A stretch of 64,000 bases of DNA, taken from the NCBI GenBank assembly GCA_963969595.1, contig OZ018409.1, positions 16,834,975-16,898,974 of the forward strand, given 5' to 3'. Positions within the stretch are counted from its first letter, which is position 1. Each line of letters begins with the position of its first letter. Source of the stretch: Neckera pumila (taxonomy: Eukaryota > Streptophyta > Bryopsida > Hypnales > Neckeraceae). The notes under the pieces were generated by a model. That model saw only the letters and a list, made by a program, of their open reading frames with translations, was not told the origin of the DNA and made no database searches. Both the position numbers and the translations under genes were made by a program. Below are positions 23,560 through 34,786 of this stretch, in pieces.

Positions 23560-25110
23560 CGTTGCACCTCTTCTTCAGAATCAATTTGCGGGTCCCAAAA
23601 CGTAGTGCTATTTATACGTGAAACACTTTGTATCATTCTCTCTTCAATAACTCTTTTGAATAAATTGATGTGTACCTCTCTTGGGGGCTCTTCACAGGCG
23701 GCTAATTGAATTTCACGTCTAGTTTAGAGTTCTTTTTCCATGGCATAGAATTAGAAGCACTCAATCGCTTACCCGTAGTGGACACACTTCTCCGTTGAAA
23801 GTGATAAACAATCAACTGTTGAAGTGCTTCAATTCACCATTGAAGACGTAGTACTCATTCAACTGAGTCTAAGAATTCAACCCCACTGTTTCAATGGCTC
23901 AAAGAAGATAGAATTGCAGGACTCAAACTTGAAGTAGGCAAAGTTTACCAGGACTCCATTTAAGAAGATTTCCTATGTTGCGAACCACATCCTTAGGCAA
24001 GCAAATCCAAAAGCCTCAATCGTGCTGCCCATCGTGCGGAAAGACGTACATTAGAGCGAACTCAAAGTATTCACATCGGGGACATATATATGAACATTCA
24101 AATAGTAAGTCAAAGAGCTGAAGGCAACATAAGCAAAATTCCCCTGACGAGTTGACAAGCGACTACTAGTACTGTCCAGTGCAGTGGAAAAAACTCAAAA
24201 TGCTTTAGGTTTACGTTTCTGCTCAGTTGATGGTTAATCTGAACACTGAAGCAACTGGTTGATGCATAAACAATCAATGTATATACTCTTTGGGCTTACG
24301 CGTCATGGAAGATGTGAGCTCCCGTTTTGCCTCCCCATTTATCACATACGAGACCCAGGTCGTGTAAGATTGGAACGAAGGTTAAAAATCTTTTCCAAAT
24401 TTGACGCCCCTCCAAATGCTCTCCTATTGCTGCTGCGGAAAAGTGGTGACGAACCGGGCGATGAGCTTGTGCGCATCGTCAATGTCTAAGATACCGGGAC
24501 TCACAACCCAGAGCAACTCGTTGAAAAGAGTCATCCGCTGCAAATTATCCAGAAACAGGGCCCCTTGCAGTACACCCCGAAAGATTGAGTACATCATTCG
24601 AGCCCATTTCAGTAACCCCGCATCTTTGCCACAAAAAGTACAACGGATAAAATTCTTGATCAGGAGATCTTTGAGAATTACCTCCACGACTATTTGCGCA
24701 ACATTGGCCTTCCTCGCTGTTTTGAAAAGTCAGCAAAAATTGGACTCGATCACTCGCAGTTTTTGAGCAAGCCGGCTATTTCTTGATTAATCACTGTCAT
24801 AAGTTGCCTTGAGATACGAAATGAAACTAAGTGAAGCTTGCTTTAGAAGATTCAAGGCATACTCCACCACACTCAGTCTGGCGCATACCCTAGGCTCGGC
24901 TCCAAAGACGATCAAGTAAAAAGTGCCTTCGAATTTCCTGTAGCAACTGTAACATTCCTTTCCTATCTTCACTATCAACGACCCCTCGATAAAGCCTGGG
25001 ATGGCGGTCTCCAAGTAGCGAGTCAGCAAGTTCTTTGCAAACAGTGAACTCTTGTTCACTTTTGCATCGTTGGCTACGGGTAAGCGTGCTATATCTACTC
25101 GGTCAGGGAG
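23560..25110 (-). repeat. Large inverted repeat, right arm
   Basis: This is the partner of 8611-10158 on the other strand, about 14 kb away. It includes the C-terminal part of BTB pseudogene B' and its 3' flank. The order relative to block X is reversed compared with the left arm. Confidence 0.75.
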
Positions 25111-25618
25111 TCAATTGGTACCAACTATGAACCACGAAATGCTTGAACCAAATCCTCTTTTTCGTAAGTCCAGAGAATTGATGCTAAAAATTTCATTCCC
25201 ATGTCAATTATGTCTTGGAAACCAATCTGGGATGCGACTTTAATTAGATCAATGCAGCCTGCCACGGTTTTAATTGGCTTAAAAAAAAAGGCAATGCATG
25301 AGAGAGAAGCAATCTTTGTAATATCGCACCTCCGTGTTAATTAACCTCAAGGTGAAATTTCATATCCGACGGCAATTTGGATTGAGCCCACCTCCCGCTC
25401 ATGCACGTGTCGAAGTATGTACTGCACTGTCGCAATCTGCTAGCCTTCACCTTCACTTGGCCCAAAGTTGCTCCATTTGCACTTTTAGACTCGAGTTCGC
25501 TACTTCGACGTCTCTTCTTACTTGGGTTGCCTACTGCTTGCATCGCCATGCTCGATTTTTTCACCAGGGAGATGGTGACATCAAAGTCACAAGTGGGCTC
25601 AAGCTTAGGTGGTGCCAT
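24274..25618 (-). pseudogene. BTB/POZ-BACK protein pseudogene B'
   Basis: It starts MAPPKLEPTCDFDVTISLVKK and keeps the family features KKRRRSSE, GQVKVKASRLRQCSTYFD, MKFHLEV, IDLIKVASQIGFQDIIDMG and a Trp/acidic site. The BTB reading is interrupted after FHLEVN by a stop and a frameshift near 25340. Further in-frame stops lie around SLTE*IARL (about 25097) and after TYDSD (about 24788). The C-terminal part can be followed to KPKEYIH and the TGA at 24274-24276. It is the closest relative of pseudogene C, which lacks this N-terminal half. It is nonfunctional. Confidence 0.8.
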
Positions 25619-28600
25619 CTCTGGTCCAGAATCTCGTCTCAGTGGACAAGGAAGCTCACTTGCTGATAGTTTCAATCTCAATGTGCACAATGAGTTCAAG
25701 TACACTGCTATGAGGTTTGGAGAGAAAGTGAAAGAGACCTTCATATGGACAAATGAATTGTGTACGTTTATGCGTTCAAGTCGCATTTACATTCCAATAT
25801 GTCTCTAAGTTTGGCTTACTGTGCCAGCTAGAGATAACATTGAATTAATGGTGACACGAAGTTCTGCAGCAATATGACTTGATGTTCAAGTCTATTTCAA
25901 AATTAATACTTTGCAAGCATTGCAAATTATCACCCCGACCCATACTTTAAGGATATGAGTGGTCTTGGTTTATAGGAAAGTCACTTCAAAATCTTGAATG
26001 ATTTTTAACCATTGCGTCTACTCAACTTGTTTACCGGTACCGTTTTGTATTGTCGGAGCCCCTTCATCAAGTTATATGGCACATAACATCAACAATAAAT
26101 AACATCAATTTATTAAATTGGCAATCTTCCATTACTTTGGCATGGTTCAAGTTACATAACTTGAACCTCAAATGTATACATGTTAAGGTTTTTGTGAAGA
26201 TACATGTCACAATTTTTGATTTGTGGAATATCGCCAATTTAACAAAATTGAAGTTGTATAACTTGAAAGTTGAATGTAAAGAATTGTAGGACATATGATT
26301 ATCAATATTGTTGATTTGGTTTGATTAGGGTGTCAAAAATTGTAACCCAAATTTACATAAAGCTCTAAAAACTAGGAGAAGTATAAAGCTATTTTGCAAG
26401 CCGTAAGTCCCAATAATGTCAAAATTGTGGAAATATTCCTATTTAACAAAATTAACAAATATATTTTTACACAATTTTAGCTCCAAAATTGTTGTTTTCA
26501 ATTGCTCAAAGCTCTAAATCAAAACTTTCAACTTAAAAGGGACTTTTGGATGTTTGCAGGACAATTTGTGCCATATTGGACATTACTAGCTAGCCTACAA
26601 GGTAAGTGGGAGTATTAAAATTTTTGGATTAAAACCAAAAACTATTAGAGCATTAAACATAATACATTGTCAAGAATGAGACTTGCATAAAAAAAATACA
26701 AAATTTATGCACAAAAATAGTTCAATAAATTCTTTTGCTACAATACATATTTTGATAATTTGATTTTTAGGAACTGTTGAAAGGAATAAAAAATAAAACA
26801 AAAAATAGCCTATTTATTTCAATTTGAATGCTAGGAATTTTGTTCAATAAATTCTATTTCAATGAAAATAAATTCTTGATCCTAGAATTAGCTTAGAGAA
26901 ACTACACTTTGAGCATATTTCAAAGACAATTTAGACAAGGAGAATTTTATCAATCAGATTGAATTAAAGGTCTTTGACAATTTTTGTATCCTCCAAATGT
27001 GAATTCTAATCTGAATTTGTTATTTTGCTATATTATATTGTGAACTTCTAAAATAAAAAATGTAGCATCTGATTGGAGGCTATTTAAAACTAGTAAAATT
27101 CTAAAAATATTTATTGAAGATGTAATACAACCATGTGCTCATTAATATTGAATCTTTTGGAGATATAATGCAAAGTTTATGGATGAAAAACATTGCTCCT
27201 AAAGGCTTGTAATATCAAGTAGTACAACTCTTCTTTGCAATCATCTAAGCAATCAAACACCCATTTTTCAATTATATTTTTTTCCAGTGGAGTTATTTTG
27301 CAAAATTTATAGCCAAAACCAATCCAAGTAGAGGCCCTAACAAAAATTTATAAAGCTTCTTTTCAAGAAGTCCAATTAATTATTGTGACAATTATGGCCA
27401 CATGACTATATATCCACCAGTTTAGGTATTACAGACCCATTATGTCCATTTGTATCTATGTTTGCTTAATTTGAATACATGAAACAAATGAACTTTTGTG
27501 GTGATGTGACAATGCTTGACACTTTCGTGACTTCATGAGAGTGTTTTGGTGGTCACAATAGCTTTACAAATGTAATAATTGGCCTAAGACTTTAAAGATT
27601 TGGCCATTTTTAGAACATTGAAATTGTGACTATTTTAGAGCAGTTAAGGACTTTAGAGCGATCAATTCAAAAACTCCTTACTAATTTATACTTTGTTACA
27701 AAAACATAATTCTACTTCCAATCGCTTTGTATTCTATTTCTCCACATAAAAAAAATACATAAAAAACATTACAAAAATAATCCTTTAAAAAACATTGAAT
27801 ACTTCTTTATTTTTTATATTTAATTTTGGCTATAATAGAAATGCAAACCTTTCATCTTAGAGAAGCTAAATTCCTTGAAATAATTTTTATTAAATTTTCA
27901 TAGGAAGAAAAATGGAAAATACAGAATGATTACTATTGAAATATAATCGGCATTGATCCAAGTCATCTTATATTTTTTGGCCCTTTGTGGAATTAAATAC
28001 AAATTTTCAAAGTTGAAACACAATAGCTACTGAAAGCAACCACCTCCTTAAATGTATACCATTGGTACATTGAAGAAAGCAAATGTACCTTTGTGTCATG
28101 ATCACTTTTGAGCAGACTACCTTAGATGTACAATCATTTTTTGTACGTAGTAAAATTCTCAACCCCTAAGCACTCCGACATCCAAAAAGTGTACAACGAA
28201 CAAATTTTAATAGTCACTAACGATGGAGAAATCAAAAATTTCATTCATCCAGTTTTGGGGAAGCAGTAACATGAGTTTGGCATTCATTAGTACTTATAAC
28301 AACTATTTTAGTGAAAGCAGCTACAAGTGAAAATTGTGCAAAATGAAACATATATGGTTTTCATGAAAATTCGGATGTGCCCAAGCGAAGGAAGTACTGA
28401 AAATTCCGTTATTCGGGCAAAAAATTATAGTGGCCTAGTATGTAGGGGCTTTCAATTTTAGCTCCCCTATGCAATTAAAAAATGGTACTCAATGACTAGA
28501 AAATTGACACAAGTCAAGCACAAACATTTTCTTTGAAGATGCCAAGCATAAGAAGATATGTACATTACAATGCAGACATCACGCTACAAGTGTGTGGTGC

Positions 28601-28632
28601 ATTTTCTAATTTTTTGTTGATTTTCTATTGTA
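25619..28632. other. Intergenic, with an imperfect palindrome
   Basis: Bases 26143-26166 contain ggttcaagtta-ca-taacttgaacc, a perfect 11-bp-arm palindrome. The surrounding 26060-26295 is weakly self-complementary, so open frames occur on both strands there. Nothing else can be supported as a gene. Confidence 0.45.
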
Positions 28633-29498
28633 CAATAGGAAGACAAAAGTATTGTCGCCCCTTTTTGTTCTTTTACAAACGTCCCTATCTTCAAACACTA
28701 TTTCTTACAATTTTTATGTATTTCTTATATCATTGTATTCCTACTCAATCTCGATTACGAATACTAAATTTCAACTTCAAAAAAAGCAAAATTTCATTTT
28801 TGGTGAATTTTACAAGTCAATTTTCATAGTTTTACATCTTATTTTGTTGAAACAATTAATGATGAACTTTCTAAATTCAACTGCGCAAATATGTAGGGAA
28901 TATCTATATGCACATCTTAATTTCAATAAGCATCTCTAAAAAAAGTTTGCAGCTCCTTCTATAAAAAAATTCAATATTAGGGTGACAATGTCCTAATTTT
29001 GGGAAATAGATATCTTTTTATTGTAATTAGATTTTGGCAAGGCAATTGTACTATCATGCTCAAATGTACAAAATTAGTTTTTGTGTGATGGTTAAATAGA
29101 AAAATCTAATTACAATAAAGAGATATCTATTTTCAAAATTAGATCATTGTCACCCCAATATTGAGTTTTTTTATAGAGGAAGCTGTGAATTTTTTTGGAA
29201 ATGCTTGTTGAAGGCAAAATGTGTGTATAAATATTCTCTACATAACTCCACAATTGAAATAAAAAAGTTCATCATTAATTTTTTTAATAAAATATTATGT
29301 AAAACCATGAAAATTGACTTTAAAAATTCACCAAAAATGGATTTTTGCTTTTCTAAAGTTCAAATTTGGTATGCATGCTTAAAACTGAGTAGGAATGCAA
29401 TGTTCCAAAGATGGCATAACAATTATAAAAAGTAGTTTGAAAATGGGGGCGTTTTTGTGGAAACAAAAGGGGGTGACAATACTTTTGTCCTCCCATTG
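28633..29498 (+). mobile_element. 866-bp foldback element flanked by TA
   Basis: The left end is TA then caataggaagacaaaag. The right end is cttttgtcctcccattg then TA (29499-29500). The arms of about 430 bp are reverse complements along nearly their whole length, for example tttttggtgaattttacaag against its partner near 29320 and cctaattttgggaaatagat against 29135. The centre is near 29065. TA flanks and long inverted arms suggest a Tc1/mariner-type (Stowaway-like) nonautonomous element. Both flanks extend to the word attgTAcaat. Confidence 0.7.
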
Positions 29499-30101
29499 TA
29501 CAATGGAATACAGTTCATTTATGAATTTTTGGTCAAGCTTTACTAAAAAATTCAACAACGTTAGGAAGCTCTAGCGTGCTCAAAAGTGAATCAATTTTGA
29601 AACCGCAAATTGCATTGGAATTGCAATGAAGTGTTCTTCAACTTTATAATACGTGAAAAATGTGAAATCCAAAATCGTACAACAATTTGGAACTATTTAC
29701 CATTTCATAGAGAACCGTTGAAAAATAGTCAAAGATTTTTTGCTGTTGGGTGAAGAACAAGCAAGAAATGATCCAACAAATTCAAGTGGTATGGAATGAA
29801 GTGTCTTTACAACAACTATAAACTCTCATTTTGAATATGCCCAATCGAATGTGAGGACTAAATTTGGCGAAGGGTGGTGCCACTAGATGGTAGATGGTGT
29901 ACAAAGAACATCTACAATGTTGTATGATTTTGACCTCCACGTGTACATATTTATTATGATCATAAAGTAATCTTCTCTACAATTCCAACGCAACTTGCCG
30001 TTTGAAAACTGGACCATTTTTGAGCATGAAATGACTTATTGAACTTTCTGAACTTATTAGTGAAAATTGCTAGGATGCAAAATTTGTAAATGAATTGTAC
30101 C

Positions 30102-30525
30102 CATTGTATAATGGCCTACCCAAAAAAAAATGTGATAATACCTTCAATTTTGAAAATAGTTATGTCTTTATTGTAAGTAGTTTTTGCAAAGAATTGTACT
30201 ATCATATTCAAATGTATAAAATTAGTTATAGCAAGAAGTGAAAATGCAGAATTCTAATGACTATAAAGAAATAATTATTTTCAAAATTGAAGGAATTGTG
30301 ATGCCAAAATGGAAATCTCTCTAGAAGAAATTGTGAACCTCTCTTTGGAGATGCTTGTTGAAAGAAAGATGTGCGTATGGAGTTTTCCTACATATCTCCA
30401 CAATTGAATTTAAAAAATTCATCACCAATGTTTATCAATGAATTTTCATATAAAACTATGAAAATTAAATAAAAAATTTCATCAAAAATTGAATTTTTGT
30501 TTTTTAAACTGAAATTTGGTATGGT
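30102..30525 (+). mobile_element. Half copy of the TA-flanked foldback
   Basis: It begins at ccattgtataatgg. It then follows the centre and right arm of the 28.6-29.5 kb element in order: ttgaaaatagttatgtcttta, ttgtactatcat, gaaatgcttgttgaa-like, ctccacaattgaa, aaaaattcatca and aaatttggtatg. The other arm is missing or unrecognisable. Confidence 0.55.
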
Positions 30526-30626
30526 TGATTGGGCTGGCATAAGACATCAATGTTGATTGTGCAAAACAAAAAATGTCAACTTAATTTTTCATTATACAAA
30601 GAAAATTGATTGCCCAAATTGCCATC

Positions 30627-30835
30627 ACAATAGGAAAAATTTCAGCCTCATGAGGGGCTGCTTCAAGCCTGTTCCCCGTTATTGGGGACAGGAATTGAAA
30701 AAAATTTAAAAAAAATCCAAAAAAAAATCCAAAAAATAAGGCGCAGCTTGTGCCACCAGCAACCAGGCAGTTGGCAGCCATGCGGCCTGCCTGTATCAAG
30801 CCAAGCAGCTAGGCGGCCAAGCTTGGCTGCTTTAT
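30627..30835 (+). mobile_element. Partial MITE related to 52672-52958
   Basis: The words acaataggaaaaatttcag and gggctgcttcaagcctgttcc match the left end of the 52.7 kb MITE and the CATTAG MITEs. It is followed by an A-rich run and a GC-rich segment of short imperfect repeats (ggcagc, ggcggcc). The right end is not clear. Confidence 0.4.
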
Positions 30836-33415
30836 TTCAAAATATATATATATATATGTTTGTTTTTGTTTTTTAGATTTCAATCATTCTTCAAGACTTC
30901 AAGTGATTTGGCAGTTTCTTCACCACCTTAGCTATCCATGTGTGTCTTTTTTTTATAGTTTATTGAAGCTTCCAAGTTTAAGAACTTATAAATAACTCGC
31001 AGCCTTTTTGAAGCCTCATTTCTCTTCTAATGCATATCTTTTTGGTAGGCCAATACACATCTATCACTATGGGCATGGACCACAAGCTCTCATATATTCT
31101 CCATTAGGCAAGTCTAGAATGTGCTCTGGTCATTGCAAAATGAGTGTTTCTTGCTTCCTTTTCAATTTCATGTCCATTGCAAGCTCTTCATTAAGGTAGC
31201 CAACTCCTTTTTGATCCCCCCCTCAATTTTGGTGATATGGACTGTTGTCTTTCTGTGAATTTGTGGCTCAATTCCCGGAGCAAGTGCGACGCAATATGAT
31301 TGGCTACAAGGCGGTCAATATTGTAATTAGCCCTTGGTCAATTTTGCATATGGTCACAAATAGAAAAGTCTATATCACCATTATAGGTCTAAGAGAATCT
31401 TCCCCTAAAAATTTCATAGTAATTGTGTTTTTGGTAATAAAATTTTGCAACAATATGCAATCATTCCAAATTCTATTTCTATACAGGGAAAAAATTCCGC
31501 ACTCAAAAAACTTGTGCTCCAAATATGCATAATTGCTTAAGTGGTGGGTTGTTGCAAGAATGACCTTCCGTTTTGTTCCCTTTTGGCTAGTACTTCTAGT
31601 ACTATGAGCTTTTGCTTACAAATTTTTAAAAATAAAATAAAATATGGATAATTAGTATGACACTAAAAATAACATATCACCAAAATTTCAAACCTAAAAA
31701 AATTCAAGGTCAAAAGTTATTCACAAAAAAGATGAGTTGAAATTTTGAAGAAAATACATACTTTGACGTTTTAATTTGTAAAAAATAGGGAAAATAACTT
31801 TTAAAAAAACACTTAAAAATTCATTTGGAAAGACTTTATGATAATGAGCTTTTACCAAAAATTAATGTTGAAACCATCTTCAATGCTCAAAATTGCACGC
31901 GCAAGGGAGCCCTCTTTGCATGGACATAGAGGATATAAAATAAAATATTTTTTAATGCCCCTTGGTAGAAACATGACTTCCTACTATGGAAATAGACCAT
32001 AGAAATTTCAGCTCTATGTCATTAAATTTGGGGACTCCTTATGTAGTAAAAAACCCTAAAACTCAAAACGTGACATGTATATTAGTTTATATGATTTTTA
32101 AATATAAATTTTTTTTTGAACTTTTTTGAAAATTATGAGGTATGATTAAACTCATAAAAAGAATCTCTAATAAAATTTTCAAGTTCATGCAAGTCATGCT
32201 TCAAAAGTTATTGCAAAAGGAAGCTTGGGCACTGCTTTTGTGACAATGTTTCAATAATCACCGGTCTTTCTTGCAATCACCCTGGTTGGAAATGGGTCGG
32301 TTACCTTATTACATACCTTCAATTATCCTCAGTGAATTTTGCATGGTTGCATGCTACTCATTGTGCTCTGTGCACTTGTACAACAATTTTTTTTGCAAGC
32401 ATCTGCAAGTTTGACTATGATTTCTTCATGACGTTGCAGCTGCCTGTCAATGTCAACGCCAAAGTTTCTCTGGTCAAACCTCATGAACTCCCCTCCCCAA
32501 TAATTTTGCAGAATTTCACTGTGGCTGCCAACTACTTGGAAGCTTACACTCAAGATCCTACGGTGACTTCAAGAATCCTTCTACAGCAGTTTTGTAGCAT
32601 GGTTCTCCAAAATTTATCTAGTTTCCAGATCGCACTTCACTGTTGCTATGAGTCTGGTCGCTCTATGATCCATAGGCAGTGTGTAGAACAACTCTTAAAG
32701 CTGATCCACCAGCAGTGTATATTGAATCAGATATATTAAACCGTAAGACCTCCATGATGCACAGAGTGATTCAGAGTGATGATTTGTCCAAATAATTTTG
32801 CATTTATGAATCCAAAGCAATGCTTAAATGAATCTTGAAAAGAAAAAACTTGAGTTCTCTTAGGACCAGTTTCCTGAAGTTGAGGTAAAAAATTTGTACA
32901 AATAAAAAGTATACAAAAATTCAAAACAAGCCTTTGACGTTAGAGAGTTGAAACCTTAAGCCATGTCAAATTGGTTGGAATGCATAATTTCACAAACAAC
33001 AAAATGGCTCAATTAGGACATATACTATCAAACTTGAATCAATCGATTATATTACAAGGACTTGACATAAGAAGACTCCCCACAATGCAAAGTAGAATCT
33101 TGCGTGCAATCCAATTGCCTCTGTCATGCCAAAAACCTTGCACGAGTTCAAAGTTAATTACAGCCAAGTTTGAAGTATTTACACTGAAGAACATGTGCAT
33201 GCCGGACTATGGATTGAAGCTGAAGGACTACAGAAGCAAAAGTTCCCTGTTGGAATTCACAAACGACCTACCGGTTATAGGTATCATGGATAAAGCTCAG
33301 TTTGATTCACATTTTAAAGAGAAATAAGCCTCAAAATGATCACCTAATAAATCACTGGAAGAAAGGCTCACCATCTTCTGAGCCTCAGGTCATGGGCGCA
33401 TTCTTTTGCTGGCTA
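30836..33415. other. Intergenic, weak frames only
   Basis: A minus-strand frame at 32329-32553 (GGEFMRFDQRNFGVDID, HEEIIVKLADACKK) and a plus-strand frame at 32971-33327 look protein-like but match no family I know. Either could be gene debris beside the BTB pseudogene. Confidence 0.3.
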
Positions 33416-33455
33416 AAGTTAGGGTTTAGGGTTTAGAAATAACCCTAAACTTGGC
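33416..33455 (+). repeat. Interstitial plant telomere-type motif
   Basis: There are two adjacent TTTAGGG-type units (agggtttagggtttag), followed after 5 bp by the inverted form aaccctaaac. The array is too short to be a telomere. Such telo-box words are common near plant genes. Confidence 0.7.
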
Positions 33456-33473
33456 TTCTGCTCCTCTACTTCC

Positions 33474-34786
33474 CTACTCCTCACTGAGAAAGTTTGCGTT
33501 GCCACTTATCATGTATGAGACCCACCTCATGTGAGCCTCCGGCGAAGGTCCGTGATCATAATGAAACTTCAAGGCCTTCCAAATCCCCGCCTGCTCCTGT
33601 CGCGGTAAAGTCGACAAGAAGCTGGCGGTCAAGCCTGCAACATCCTCTTCGTCGAATTCCAAGATGATGTTACTCAAAATCCAATGCCACTGATTGAAGA
33701 GTGCAACCTGCTGTGACGTGTCCAAAAACAGAGTCCCTTCCAGAACGTCCTAGAAGATGCTGTAGATTATTCGAGTCCACATCCATACGGAATTTCGAAG
33801 ATCACCGTCCTCTTTATTCATATGAGCATCGTATAAAATATTTGAGACTTGGTCATCACCAAGAATGAGCTCGGCCAATGTTTGCGCAGCATTTGCCTTC
33901 CGTGCTATTTTGTAAAGCCGACTAAAAATTGGCAGGAACATTAGAAGTAAGTTAAAACGACAATTAACACTATGGAAATAAGTTTCCTTCAAATTAGACA
34001 GGAGAGTGAGTGAAGCTTCCTTCAGAAGATTCAAGGCATGATCCACGACACTGGCACATACACCAGGTTCTGTACTAGTCACAACCAAGTGAAAAGCGCC
34101 TTCAAATTTTAGGCGGCAACTAGAACATCCCTTTTTAGCCACTGCCCTTGACGGTTCCTTGATCAAGCCCGGGTAGGCGCACTGAAAGTAGTCAGACAGC
34201 AAGTTCCTTGCAAGCAACGAATTCTTGTTCAATTTTTCCTCTTCCAACACGGGAAAATCGTCTAGATGTGCAATCAACTCTGCCAAGGAGTCGAGTGCTA
34301 CCAAGTGAGAATCACAAAAGTCGCGAACCAGCTTCTCTTCCTCGTCAAACTAGAGAACTGTTGCTAGGTACTTCACACCCATGTTGATTACATCCTGGAA
34401 GCCAATCTGGGATGCAACTTTCAGAAGCTCAATGCAACATGCCACTCCGTTAATTGGCCTGAAAAGGAATTGCATGCGAGAGAAGCAATCCTCGTAGTAC
34501 CGCACCTCTGTGTGAACCTCAAGGTGGAATTTCATCTCCAAAGGCACCTTGGATTGAGCCCACCTCTCGCTCATGCATGTGTCGAAGTATGTGCTGCGCT
34601 GTCGCAATCTGCTAGTCTTCACCTTCACTTGGCCCAGCTTTGCTCCCTGTGCAACTTGAGACTGTCCACACTAAGGCGTCGTCTTTTGTAGCTTCTACTT
34701 CCTGCTGGCTCCTCCATGCTCGACTCCTCCACCAAGAAGATGGTGACATCAAGGTTGCAATTGGCCACAAACGCACTGGCCGCCAT
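33474..34786 (-). pseudogene. BTB/POZ-BACK protein pseudogene B
   Basis: It is collinear with the intact gene at 60 kb from MAASAFVANCNLDVTIFLVE (start at 34786) to SYMISGNANFLSEE. It keeps KRRRLS, GQVKVKTSRLRQRSTYFD, FHLEVHTEVRYYEDCFSRM and LLKVASQIGFQDVINMG. There are three lesions. A small deletion after SVD near 34675 shifts the frame. A TAG at 34350-34352 replaces the conserved Trp before FDEEE. A TAG at 33750-33752 replaces Gln in the segment matching ALFQDIL. The C-terminal region (DEEDVAGLTASFLSTLPRQ) is otherwise well preserved, so inactivation is fairly recent. Confidence 0.85.

Noticed and set aside
26050..26294. Similar-looking frames on both strands, considered as a small gene pair
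   Set aside because: The resemblance arises because the region is partly self-complementary. No start context or homology supports a gene.
28533..28939. Hydrophobic plus-strand frames, considered as a small membrane protein
   Set aside because: They lie in the left arm of the foldback, and the right arm does not preserve the reading.
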